This document shows, piece after piece, positions 28,050-36,378 of a stretch of 64,000 bases of DNA (within the stretch, counting starts at the first letter, position 1; each line of letters starts with the position of its first letter). Source of the stretch: Paenibacillus sp. RC67 (lineage in GTDB: Bacteria; Bacillota; Bacilli; Paenibacillales; NBRC-103111); NCBI RefSeq assembly GCF_030020805.1, contig NZ_CP125098.1:4859501-4923500 (forward strand), in the 5' to 3' direction. Under the pieces are notes generated by a model that was not told the DNA's origin, searched no databases, and was given only the letters and a program-made list of their open reading frames with translations. The translations under genes were made by a program, and so were the position numbers.

Positions 28050-29435
28050 TTACAGAGGAGTAGCCGTGCTTGGTTGGTTGTCGTGCGCTTCTTGCTCTTC
28101 GTCCACCGCACCTTTTTTTACGAAGACGATAAAGAGATAGATAAGCGCGGCTGCGAGAAGTCCATACACGACGGTGAAGCCAATAAGCGATGTTGCGACC
28201 ATAGCCGGCGATACGGTTGGAGATACACCCGCTTCCGTTTTCTGCAGTCCAAACACGAGCCAAGGCTGACGCCCTACCTCCGTCATGATCCACCCGGCCG
28301 AATTGGCTATGTAGGGCAGACTGATCGCAGGAATCATCCATTTTAAATAACGCTTGTACCGCTCAAGCTTATTGCGCCATACGGCATACGTTCCGAACAA
28401 GCTGAGCAGAATCATCAAGACTCCAGCGGCCACCATGATGCGGAAGCTCCAGAACGTTGTTTTCACTGGTGGAATATAGTTGCCTGGACCATACTTCGCT
28501 TGGTATTCAGCTTGCAATTCATTCATTCCAGGAACGCTTCCATGAAGCTTGTTATAAGACAAAATACTTAACGCATAAGGCACTTCAATCTGCGCGCGGT
28601 TTTGCTGCTTTTGCACGTCAATCAAAGCGAATACCGTCCAAGGGGCGCTGTCCCCTGTCGTATTCCACAAAGCTTCCGAAGCTGCCATCTTCATCGGCTG
28701 GGATTTCATCAAATGCTGCGCCTGCTCATGGCCCGCAACAGCGGTCATAAAGCTTGCTGCAAGCGCGATCGTAATGCCGATCGTGAAGGAGGTTTTGAAC
28801 AATTGCGGCTGCTGCTTGCGAATGATTTTATACGCGCTGATTCCAGTAACGAACAGGGCTCCTGTCGCGAGAGCTCCGTAAATAACATGTGGAAACTCCA
28901 CCCACAGCTGCTTATTGCCCAGAATCGCAAAAATACTAGTCATTTCCGCGCGACCATTGTTAATGGCATAACCGACCGGCTCCTGCATGAAGGAATTCGC
29001 ACTCAAAATCCAAAGAGCGGATAGCGTCGTTCCGATCGCCACAAGCCAGATTGATGCCAAATGCACTTTCTTCGGCAGCCGATCCCAACCGAAGATCCAG
29101 ATCCCCAAGAAGGTCGATTCGAGAAAAAAGGATACTAACGCTTCGATAGCAAGCGGACCCCCGAATACCGCTCCTACAAATCGTGAATAGTCGGACCAGT
29201 TCATGCCGAACTGAAACTCCTGCATAATCCCGGTCACGACACCAACGGCAAAGTTCAGCAGAAATAACTTCCCCCAGAATTTAGCCATTATTTTGTACGT
29301 GTCATCCTTCTTCACCACATACATCGTTTGCATCACCGCAATAAGGTAAGCAAGCCCGATGGATAAGGGAACGAAGAAAAAATGATAAACCGTCGTAATA
29401 CCAAACTGCCACCTGCTTAAATCCAAAGTATCCAA
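28050..29435 (-). CDS. cydA: Cytochrome bd ubiquinol oxidase subunit I
   Basis: The protein has DLSRWQFGITTVYHFFFVPL, with His18 the usual haem b595 ligand, GRQPWLVFGL and the short Q-loop form of Firmicutes. From a TTG start it is 461 residues, the normal size. The TTG follows GGGAGG by 7 bases; a frame open to 29573 would add 46 residues and swallow the operator and promoter. It is the first gene of the cydA-cydB-cydDC operon, whose operator lies at 29489-29506. Confidence 0.93.
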   Translation of the reverse strand: MDTLDLSRWQFGITTVYHFFFVPLSIGLAYLIAVMQTMYVVKKDDTYKIMAKFWGKLFLLNFAVGVVTGIMQEFQFGMNWSDYSRFVGAVFGGPLAIEALVSFFLESTFLGIWIFGWDRLPKKVHLASIWLVAIGTTLSALWILSANSFMQEPVGYAINNGRAEMTSIFAILGNKQLWVEFPHVIYGALATGALFVTGISAYKIIRKQQPQLFKTSFTIGITIALAASFMTAVAGHEQAQHLMKSQPMKMAASEALWNTTGDSAPWTVFALIDVQKQQNRAQIEVPYALSILSYNKLHGSVPGMNELQAEYQAKYGPGNYIPPVKTTFWSFRIMVAAGVLMILLSLFGTYAVWRNKLERYKRYLKWMIPAISLPYIANSAGWIMTEVGRQPWLVFGLQKTEAGVSPTVSPAMVATSLIGFTVVYGLLAAALIYLFIVFVKKGAVDEEQEAHDNQPSTATPL

Positions 29436-29488
29436 CTGAAATCCTCCCTTCTGTACGATGTTAGTATAGATCGAAGTCACGAAATCAC

Positions 29489-29506
29489 ATGTGATTTTTA
29501 TCACAA
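29489..29506 (-). promoter_or_regulatory. Rex/Fnr-type operator upstream of cydA
   Basis: The minus strand reads TTGTGATAAAAATCACAT, matching the Rex site pattern TTGTGA-N6-TCACAA except the last base. It also fits the Fnr/CRP pattern TGTGA-N6-TCACA exactly. An overlapping perfect palindrome, AAATCACATGTGATTT, covers 29482-29497. The site would cover the -35 region of the candidate promoter, which favours repression, as Rex does for cydABCD in Bacillus. Confidence 0.7.
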
Positions 29507-29644
29507 AGTAGGTGGCAGAATTTGAACATTTTTTGTTAAAAAAACCTATTTTCATTACTTCGTACGATTTCATGATTTTGAAAATATCAGGTGAAGCATC
29601 GGATACCGGAGGAAGGAATGGCTTGTTCTCGTTCAGTTATAAAA

Positions 29645-29686
29645 AAGAATGGCGGAGCCGCCGACGTTCGCTGCTCCACCATTCTT
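29645..29686 (-). terminator. Rho-independent terminator
   Basis: On the minus strand AAGAATGG-GGAG pairs with CTCC-CCATTCTT, followed by TTTTTT. It ends the uncharacterised gene at 29793-30827. Confidence 0.75.
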
Positions 29687-29792
29687 CATGGTTATGCTGA
29701 TATTGAAAGACTTCCGCTTAAGTTTCCTCATCATGGGAGCTTTCAAGATACTAATTGGACCCTATGTTCGTTCATACCAATCACAGATGCAT

Positions 29793-30827
29793 TCAAGACC
29801 GAGTTTCCTCTCTATCTTCTAGATCTTCCAGTAACATTTTTAAAATATCCCTTGTCTCATGCTCAAGATGACCATCCAAATGCTCCTTAATGTAAGGGAT
29901 TCCCGAGGCGCCGAGGTCAAATAATTGTTCGTAAGCTTCGAAGTCGGTTTTCCAGAAGCTACGCATACTACCTTCGCCGAATTCGCCATTTTCGATCACG
30001 GTAACCCAGTGCTGGACTTGTTCGTGAATTGGTCTCTGTTGCACTGCTGCTACGGCTGCATTAAAAGCTAAGTCTTTATCTTTCAGTTCAGGCATGGCTT
30101 TGTACAGTTGATCTTCACTTACACATCTTCGGATCAGTTGACTTGTGGTCAAGTAGTCACCACCAACGCCATCTGCCGCAGATACGTATGCAAGAAAATC
30201 ATCGGTTCGATCCAACTTTTTAAAGTCACCCTGTAAGCGATGGATAACATCTATGGCGATCAAGAAGAGCTGTGAGTCGACGATATTCTTCTCAAAAATA
30301 TAATTTTGTTCGTTATTCAGATAATCAGGTTCTTCTAAACTGATGGAGTTGAAAATATTAAGCCACTTCTCTAGACGCTCAGGCATCTCTTCGTACATAA
30401 AGTGATAATCGCCTTCGCCATACTTAAATTCAAGATAAAGCTGCTCACGAGTCCGATTGTAATGGTCATTGCCTTTCTCAAGATATATCTGTTGGTATTG
30501 CACGTAAGATTCATCTACACTTTGGTTTAAAGACGCTAGATTATTAATGTAAATGATATAGCTACCATGATAAGAATCTGTATAAATGGAGAAGGTGTAG
30601 ACATCTTGATTGTTACCATCCTGGATATAATCTTGCAGAGCCGATATACAATACTCGTAGAGTGCGTCCTCCATATCCTTTGAACTGATGAAGATTCCAT
30701 CTTCGGGTTTCAGTTCAACCTCGATAATTTCCTTGTTGGGTGTACAAAGTAAGTATTTATTGCTGCCTTCCAAGCCACGTCTGCCACTGATTAGCTTACC
30801 GATATGTACATCATAGGAACTACTCAT
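29793..30827 (-). CDS. Uncharacterised protein (DUF4303-like central region)
   Basis: The 344-residue protein is acidic and soluble with no signal peptide. An N-terminal part (about 30-150: LKPEDGIFISSKDMEDALYE, FSIYTDSYHGSYIIYIN) resembles DUF4303-type proteins, a group often seen near SMI1/KNR4 immunity genes. The C-terminal part is helical (FEAYEQLFDLGASGIPYIKE), resembling HEAT-like repeats. I cannot assign a function. The start used is the ATG 12 bases after GGAGG; an in-frame ATG directly abutting GGAGG cannot be used. It appears monocistronic. Confidence 0.6.
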   Translation of the reverse strand: MSSSYDVHIGKLISGRRGLEGSNKYLLCTPNKEIIEVELKPEDGIFISSKDMEDALYEYCISALQDYIQDGNNQDVYTFSIYTDSYHGSYIIYINNLASLNQSVDESYVQYQQIYLEKGNDHYNRTREQLYLEFKYGEGDYHFMYEEMPERLEKWLNIFNSISLEEPDYLNNEQNYIFEKNIVDSQLFLIAIDVIHRLQGDFKKLDRTDDFLAYVSAADGVGGDYLTTSQLIRRCVSEDQLYKAMPELKDKDLAFNAAVAAVQQRPIHEQVQHWVTVIENGEFGEGSMRSFWKTDFEAYEQLFDLGASGIPYIKEHLDGHLEHETRDILKMLLEDLEDREETRS

Positions 30828-31028
30828 TGTTGAATACATCCTCCTAGTTATCTGGTACCCTAAAAGGATTCCACATGATTTACCATTATCCTGCCAAGTC
30901 AGAGCTGACGTGCGAGTCTATCGCTTTACTTTCAAATAACACAATCAAACCAGCCTCACACAGCAGAATTTCACCCCTCGGATGCTCGTACCTTTGCTGG
31001 CACAAGTCTAATCTTCAGCATGTCCGAA

Positions 31029-34000
31029 TCAATGGCTGTTTGAAGTCACCGTAAGTTTGGCCTTTGCCTGCTTCCCATCATATTCAATGATGATCTCAGC
31101 CTTGCCCGCCTTTAAAGCTTTGACGGTCCCATTAGCATCAACTTGAACGATGGCAGGATTCGATGAGCGATAGGTTACCCCATCCGTCACTTTCTTCTTG
31201 CTGCGATCCGTAAAATTGGCATAGACCACGGTTGTATGAGTTTGCCCGACCTTTAACGAGTAAGCATCGTCATCAAGCTCAATATGGGTTACCTTCACCG
31301 GTTGACCTCCGTCTTTCCCGAGCACCGTCACCTTGGCTCTCTCCTGCTCCCCGCCATAGGTTACGATAATGTCCGCTTTTCCCGCTTTGATACCTCTCAC
31401 CAGCCCATTGGAATCCACTTGAGCTATGTCCGGATGAGAGGAACGGTATGTGACCCCTTCGGTGACCCGCTTTTGACTCCGGTCTGAATAAACAGCCTGC
31501 ACAACCGTCTGATGGGCATCCCCAGCCTTTATGTAATATCGCTCGGAATCCAGGTCAATTCCAACCAGCTGTACAGGTCGGCCATATACTATCACTTTGG
31601 CATTGGCGCTCTTTCCTTCCAGCTGGGCGGTTATCGTGGCTACTCCTGGGACAATACCTGTCACAACACCGCTTGCATTAACCTGTGCAACACCCGGACT
31701 CGATGATTGATAAGCTGCTCCTGCAGCAATCGGCTTTGCTGATCCGTCTTCATATATGCCTTGGAGCTCTGTAGATTGGGCCTCTCCGGCTCTAACGAAA
31801 ACATACTTCGGCTTGAGAGCAACAGATTGAAGCTGCGGCTGCTCACGGTTCACCTTCAGCGAATAGGTGCGAGAAGCGTTAAGACTAGGGGAATACACAG
31901 CCACTTGAACCGTATTGGCTCCTACTCCAAGCTCTATCTCAGTACTCGGCTGATCGCTTGCTGCCTCCGCTCCGTTCACCCATATCTTCGCGCCGGTATC
32001 AACAGGCTCTGGAGTCACTGTGAGCTTGTAGACGCTATAAGTAACACTTGCTTCGTAGCTAGTTTGTTTAGGTGTGAAGGAAGGAGTGAGAACTCCTTCG
32101 CTTATACTCAAGCTGCTTAGCGCCGGTTCGCCATAGCTGCTTTTCTGAATATTGCTTACGGCACTGCTGCCGCTCCGATCCTCCAACTGCTGCAAGTACA
32201 AGCTTCTCGGATATACGCTGGTGCCAAGACTTTCCCAGTACCCGCCCTCCCGCGGTCTAAGATCGTCTTTGTTAGGCAGGTATGGCTTGTTGACTTTGCC
32301 GGTAAAACCGATGGCATAATTTTGTGCGGTTGGCGGATTCTGCAAAGCCAGACCGCCCTTCGTATTCCATGCCACCCAGTTGGCTCCGGCCCAGCCGTGA
32401 CCGCTTCCCAGCCAACCGCGGTCTTGAATGGCAATATTGGCATCGATGTTATCGAACAAGCCGCCGACTGACCATCGGTGATGCGGTTCGCTAGTAGCAA
32501 ACTGCGTGGTTGCTACGCCGTCCAGGAATACGTTAGGACCCGGCACACGGCTTCCGACAATATAGGAATGCCGGGCTGTATCGACATTGACCCGTTGGGT
32601 CAATCCAAGCTGTCCTTCGTAGAACATGGGATATCTGCGTCCGCCGTCCAATGTGCTCGCCATCTCGAGAACTGAGCTGTCCTGGGTAGTAGTCCACTTC
32701 GTATCTCTTCCGGTGTAGACCATGGCATAGCCTAAATGAAGCGCCGTGATATCGCGAACCCATGCATTTTTAACGCTTTTGAACGCAATGAATGTCTCCG
32801 GATGATTATCATCCGCGTAATAATTGACGCCGCCATCGGACTTAACGATGGATGGATCAAAGTTCACATCGACGCGTAAATGTTCAACACCGACCTGCTG
32901 AATCCGCGCGGCATCGTTATAGGCCAATACTTCGCCTCCGCCCCAGCGCAGCTCGATCGAGTTAGCCAATGGCGCGTCTACCGTAATGACGTTGCCCTCC
33001 ACCTTCGTTATGACTCTATCGAAGTTAAGATCGAATGGACCCCACTGCTGTGTACTGTCCGTCGTCCCCGGTCTGTCTGTAATTTGGTCCATCAGCAGCT
33101 CGTGAATCCAACGGTCATTTCCTTTTCGGCGCACCATGACCGTATCCCCTTCTTTAAACAAGCCGGGATCGGCTACTCGGAAGCTTCGTGAGCCCAATGG
33201 CACGTACAGATCCGTAATGCTCGTCTTGACGGTCGAGCTAATGACCGGCCCGCTTGCGCCGCCAATCTCCAGAATGTTGCGCTGCTCCGTACCGGTTGCA
33301 TAAAGAATCGTTCCATTTGCATCCTGACCCTCACCCCTAAGGACGACGCCTCCGGTGCGGATAAACAGCTTGCTGCCTACCCGGTATGTTCCTTTAGAGA
33401 GGAGCACTGCGCCGCGAAATCCTTCGGCAGACGGAGCGAGCTGGGACACTTCATCGATGGCTGCTTGGATTCTCTGCGTATCGTCCCCTTCCGCGGTCGG
33501 GCTCAAAGTCACTCGGACCGGAACATCAGGCAGCGGAACTCCCCCACCCATATAGCCGGAATTGGAGTAATCGATCAATTTATTTCCTTTGTAATCCGGC
33601 GTATACACCAATTTACCGTCCGCACCTATGAATGCTAGATGGCTTTGACCGGATGGAATCGTGCTGGCATCCACTGAGAAGAAATAGAACGTGTCATATA
33701 CGGACGCCTGGCCTGTAGAAGTCACCGTCAGGCGAAGCTGATGCTCACCGATAGAATTGACGGCTCCAGGAATAGCCAGCTGCATGGGTTCACCCGGTCT
33801 TAACTGGGTTTCCGGAAGCTGGTACACTTTATGCTGTGCGCTGTCTACCAGCTCTCCATTCAATACACCTTCAACATAAGGTTTAACCTGAAGGGTCGGA
33901 TACGGGTCCCCTGGCTTCACCAGTGCGGGTTGTCCCACCTGTATCTCCATCGTTGGGTGGGTTATTTGAAGATCGGCGATAAGCTGTACCGGATCGGTGA

Positions 34001-34835
34001 TATCAAACCAGATGGAGGTCGACATCGTGATTGGGCCTTGTACGATGGTTCCCGTAATTTGGCTAATTCCAGCCTTCAAAGCCGTCACTTTTCCTGTCGA
34101 ATCAATTGATACAACATCCGGCTTGGAGCTTTGCATAGAAGTGACAAAATCCGGTTCGGATAAATCCGCTTCTTCTCCGGTAACAAGCATGCCGCGAAGC
34201 TGCAGCGGAGTCTGTTCATTAACATTGAGCTTAATGGTCGTACTCTCAGCATATTCCTGACCTGCTGCAGCGGAAATGTAAGCTCTTTTTAAAGCGGGCT
34301 GAGAGCCGGAGCCTCCTTCTCCCAACACTTCGAATTCTGCCAGCTTGAAAAGCGAATTCTGAGTCAAGTTTATCGAAACTCTAATATATCGTGCAGTCAC
34401 CGGTGCGAAGCTGGCCATCTCCTTAGCTTGAATCGCTCCAGTCGATCTGTCACGAGAATACGCCTGTGTCCAACTGCTGTTATTATTGGAGTACAGAATG
34501 GTGTAGCCGCTCACAATGCCATGAGTTCCAGCGAAGTCCAATACCGTTCTTTGAAACGTTTGCTGTACCGTCAAATCCACGGTCATCCACACATTCAGGT
34601 CATCCCCGCGGTCGCTTGCAAGTGGCTGCCAATACGTGCCGGCATTCCCATCGACAGCGGCAGTTGCCCTGCCAGCAGAGGTATCCGAGCTTTTTCCCGG
34701 GACTGGTTTATTGAGAGCATAATTCAGCTCAGCCGCAGCAGCGGCATGCGGAAAGAGCCCTTGGAGCGGAAGCATTAATGTAAAGATAAGAAACATTATA
34801 ATACCAATGGAAAGCGGCTTACGGACGGTGTACAC
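31029..34835 (-). CDS. Secreted multidomain beta-helix protein
   Basis: The 1268-residue protein starts at GTG after AAAGGTGAT, with a signal peptide ending in a run of alanines near residue 35. Order: discoidin/F5-8C-type domain (about 40-175, TYWQPLASDRGDDLNVWMTV), Ig-like BID2 domain (about 180-280, SSKPDVVSIDSTGKVTALKAG), a beta-sandwich linker, a pectate-lyase-like right-handed beta-helix (about 405-910, GFRGAVLLSKGTYRV, GVVLRGEG, SEPHHRWSVGGLFDN), a cadherin-like beta-sandwich (about 920-1005), then three BID2 repeats of about 85 residues. No sortase or S-layer anchor is seen. It probably binds and cleaves an extracellular polysaccharide; the substrate is unknown. A perfect cre-like site lies 66 bases upstream of the start. 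Confidence 0.82.
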   Translation of the reverse strand: MYTVRKPLSIGIIMFLIFTLMLPLQGLFPHAAAAAELNYALNKPVPGKSSDTSAGRATAAVDGNAGTYWQPLASDRGDDLNVWMTVDLTVQQTFQRTVLDFAGTHGIVSGYTILYSNNNSSWTQAYSRDRSTGAIQAKEMASFAPVTARYIRVSINLTQNSLFKLAEFEVLGEGGSGSQPALKRAYISAAAGQEYAESTTIKLNVNEQTPLQLRGMLVTGEEADLSEPDFVTSMQSSKPDVVSIDSTGKVTALKAGISQITGTIVQGPITMSTSIWFDITDPVQLIADLQITHPTMEIQVGQPALVKPGDPYPTLQVKPYVEGVLNGELVDSAQHKVYQLPETQLRPGEPMQLAIPGAVNSIGEHQLRLTVTSTGQASVYDTFYFFSVDASTIPSGQSHLAFIGADGKLVYTPDYKGNKLIDYSNSGYMGGGVPLPDVPVRVTLSPTAEGDDTQRIQAAIDEVSQLAPSAEGFRGAVLLSKGTYRVGSKLFIRTGGVVLRGEGQDANGTILYATGTEQRNILEIGGASGPVISSTVKTSITDLYVPLGSRSFRVADPGLFKEGDTVMVRRKGNDRWIHELLMDQITDRPGTTDSTQQWGPFDLNFDRVITKVEGNVITVDAPLANSIELRWGGGEVLAYNDAARIQQVGVEHLRVDVNFDPSIVKSDGGVNYYADDNHPETFIAFKSVKNAWVRDITALHLGYAMVYTGRDTKWTTTQDSSVLEMASTLDGGRRYPMFYEGQLGLTQRVNVDTARHSYIVGSRVPGPNVFLDGVATTQFATSEPHHRWSVGGLFDNIDANIAIQDRGWLGSGHGWAGANWVAWNTKGGLALQNPPTAQNYAIGFTGKVNKPYLPNKDDLRPREGGYWESLGTSVYPRSLYLQQLEDRSGSSAVSNIQKSSYGEPALSSLSISEGVLTPSFTPKQTSYEASVTYSVYKLTVTPEPVDTGAKIWVNGAEAASDQPSTEIELGVGANTVQVAVYSPSLNASRTYSLKVNREQPQLQSVALKPKYVFVRAGEAQSTELQGIYEDGSAKPIAAGAAYQSSSPGVAQVNASGVVTGIVPGVATITAQLEGKSANAKVIVYGRPVQLVGIDLDSERYYIKAGDAHQTVVQAVYSDRSQKRVTEGVTYRSSHPDIAQVDSNGLVRGIKAGKADIIVTYGGEQERAKVTVLGKDGGQPVKVTHIELDDDAYSLKVGQTHTTVVYANFTDRSKKKVTDGVTYRSSNPAIVQVDANGTVKALKAGKAEIIIEYDGKQAKAKLTVTSNSH

Positions 34836-34900
34836 GAAATCATCACCTTTCTCGTATGAACTGGTTTTGTTCTACATGGGCAATTGAATGTCAGTAAGTG

Positions 34901-34914
34901 TGTAAGCGTTATCA
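34901..34914 (-). promoter_or_regulatory. cre-like / LacI-family operator
   Basis: TGTAAGCGTTATCA matches TGWNANCGNTNWCA at all 14 positions. It is 66 bases before the GTG start of the secreted beta-helix gene, suggesting carbon-catabolite or specific LacI-type control. Confidence 0.65.
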
Positions 34915-35035
34915 TAAAACAAAAGCAAATTCTTCTTATTAAACGTCCCTCCTCTCCTTTTCTACTATACCATATATTCCCTTTATGCAAATCATTTCTA
35001 GAAACTTTCTCTTCCAGTCATCTTCCGGATATGCC

Positions 35036-35060
35036 AAAAAAACCGCACAACCGCGCGGTT
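35036..35060 (-). terminator. Rho-independent terminator of LacI gene
   Basis: On the minus strand AACCGC and GCGGTT pair, followed by TTTTTTT. It lies just downstream of the leftward LacI-family gene. Confidence 0.75.
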
Positions 35061-35085
35061 CCCTCATCCATGGTGAGCCTGATTC

Positions 35086-36102
35086 TCATATCGCGGGTGC
35101 CGGTCCCGATGATTTACGGATGTTCAAAACCCCAGGCAAAATAATTTCCTGATATTCCAACGAAGCATCGTTCATTTGCTGGCACAATATTTCAATCGCC
35201 ATGCTTCCTATCAACTTGGCCGACTGATTAATAGACGTGAAGAATCCCCGATACTCATCCGGAAGAATTGCGTATTGCTCGTCAAACGCCACAATACTAA
35301 CGTCTTCTGGGACTCGTAAGCCCTGATCTTGAACGGCCTTAAATACGTTCATCAGCATCGACGGCTGGGCAACGAACAATGCTGTTGGTCGCTGCTCCAT
35401 CGTCAGCAATCTTCGAGTTGCTTCATAGGAGTTAATTCCTTTGCCTACCGTTCTATAGTACTCTTCTTGTCCTTGAATCTCGGCATTCATCAAACCTATT
35501 CGGTACCCTTTCACTCTATCCACATGAGTAGACCGTGTCGGATTCAAGGTGATACAGGCAATGCGACGATGCCCAAGCTCCACCAGATGATCGATTAGTT
35601 TAATGGCAGCGGCAAAGTTGTCTCCACGAACGACATGAGCGGGAAAATCCTTGAACGTCTGGTCCACCAAAACGACAGGGACCCTATTATGAATCAGCTC
35701 ATCCAGATGCTTGCCCTCTAGCTCGGGGCTAACACTTAATAAGATGAGTCCATCCACATCCCGCTGAAGCATTTTGGCAGCAACCTTCGTTTCTCTCTCC
35801 ATACTTACGGTATTGCCTATCAATATAAAATAATCTTTCTCTAGCGCCTTCTCTTCTGCACCGGCCAATATTCCCATACTAAACCGGTTTCCGCTCATGT
35901 CGCCTAGAGGCATCAGCATTCCGATCATCATGGAGCTGTCTTTGGACCGTTTCAAATCGCTTGCATGAAGGTTCATTTCTCGCAATGCTCGATGAACCTT
36001 CTCCCGTGTCGCCGAAGAAACAGACTCGTAATTGTTAATAACTTTGGAAACAGTCACCTTGGATACTCCCGCTTTGGTAGCAATATCTTGTAAGTTAGCC
36101 AT
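35086..36102 (-). CDS. LacI-family transcriptional regulator
   Basis: The 338-residue protein starts with the LacI helix-turn-helix (LQDIATKAGVSKVTVSKVIN, then NYESVSSATREKV) and a periplasmic-binding-like effector domain (IGMLMPLGD, DGLILLSVSPE, HRRIACITLNP, VSIVAFDEQ). It is divergent from a solute-binding protein gene, and several palindromes lie in the 276 bases between them, so it probably represses that gene and itself in response to a sugar. Confidence 0.9.
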   Translation of the reverse strand: MANLQDIATKAGVSKVTVSKVINNYESVSSATREKVHRALREMNLHASDLKRSKDSSMMIGMLMPLGDMSGNRFSMGILAGAEEKALEKDYFILIGNTVSMERETKVAAKMLQRDVDGLILLSVSPELEGKHLDELIHNRVPVVLVDQTFKDFPAHVVRGDNFAAAIKLIDHLVELGHRRIACITLNPTRSTHVDRVKGYRIGLMNAEIQGQEEYYRTVGKGINSYEATRRLLTMEQRPTALFVAQPSMLMNVFKAVQDQGLRVPEDVSIVAFDEQYAILPDEYRGFFTSINQSAKLIGSMAIEILCQQMNDASLEYQEIILPGVLNIRKSSGPAPAI

Positions 36103-36116
36103 GTAAATCCCCTTAA

Positions 36117-36136
36117 GAAACGATCTGTAACGTTTC
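36117..36136. promoter_or_regulatory. Inverted repeat GAAACG-N8-CGTTTC
   Basis: Six-base arms match perfectly, directly upstream of the LacI gene start. This may be an autoregulatory operator. Confidence 0.4.
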
Positions 36137-36243
36137 TGATATTTATCCCATCGTAGCGAAAGGCTATATGGTTGTCAACAATAGGAAAATTTCCTCAAAA
36201 CGATTTACAAATGAGTAGCTGGTGGTATAAACTGGATTAGAAA

Positions 36244-36255
36244 GTTTCCGGAAAC
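36244..36255. promoter_or_regulatory. Perfect palindrome GTTTCCGGAAAC
   Basis: This 12-base palindrome with central CG is the form expected for a LacI-family operator. It lies between the LacI gene and the solute-binding protein gene, about 120 bases before the latter. Confidence 0.5.
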
Positions 36256-36305
36256 ATTAAACACTTCTATCCGGGGGAGTTTTGGTATCATGCTTTATAG
36301 AGATA

Positions 36306-36319
36306 TGATAGCGTTATCA
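36306..36319 (+). promoter_or_regulatory. cre-like / LacI-family operator
   Basis: TGATAGCGTTATCA matches TGWNANCGNTNWCA at all positions, 59 bases before the solute-binding protein start. Confidence 0.65.
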
Positions 36320-36378
36320 TTTTGTTGCTTGCCGCCTTATTATCAAACAAATATTAACGAAGGTGAGGTTTTTTAAGT

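Larger units (their letters stand above)
29436..29792. other. cyd operon control region and upstream terminator
   Basis: This gap holds the cydA ribosome binding site, a candidate -10 (TATACT on the minus strand, 29463-29468), the Rex/Fnr-like operator, and the terminator of the upstream gene (29645-29686). No further gene is seen. Confidence 0.5.

Noticed and set aside
29436..29573. N-terminal extension of CydA to 29573
   Set aside because: It would cover the promoter and operator. The TTG at 29435 has an ideal ribosome binding site and gives the normal CydA N-terminus.
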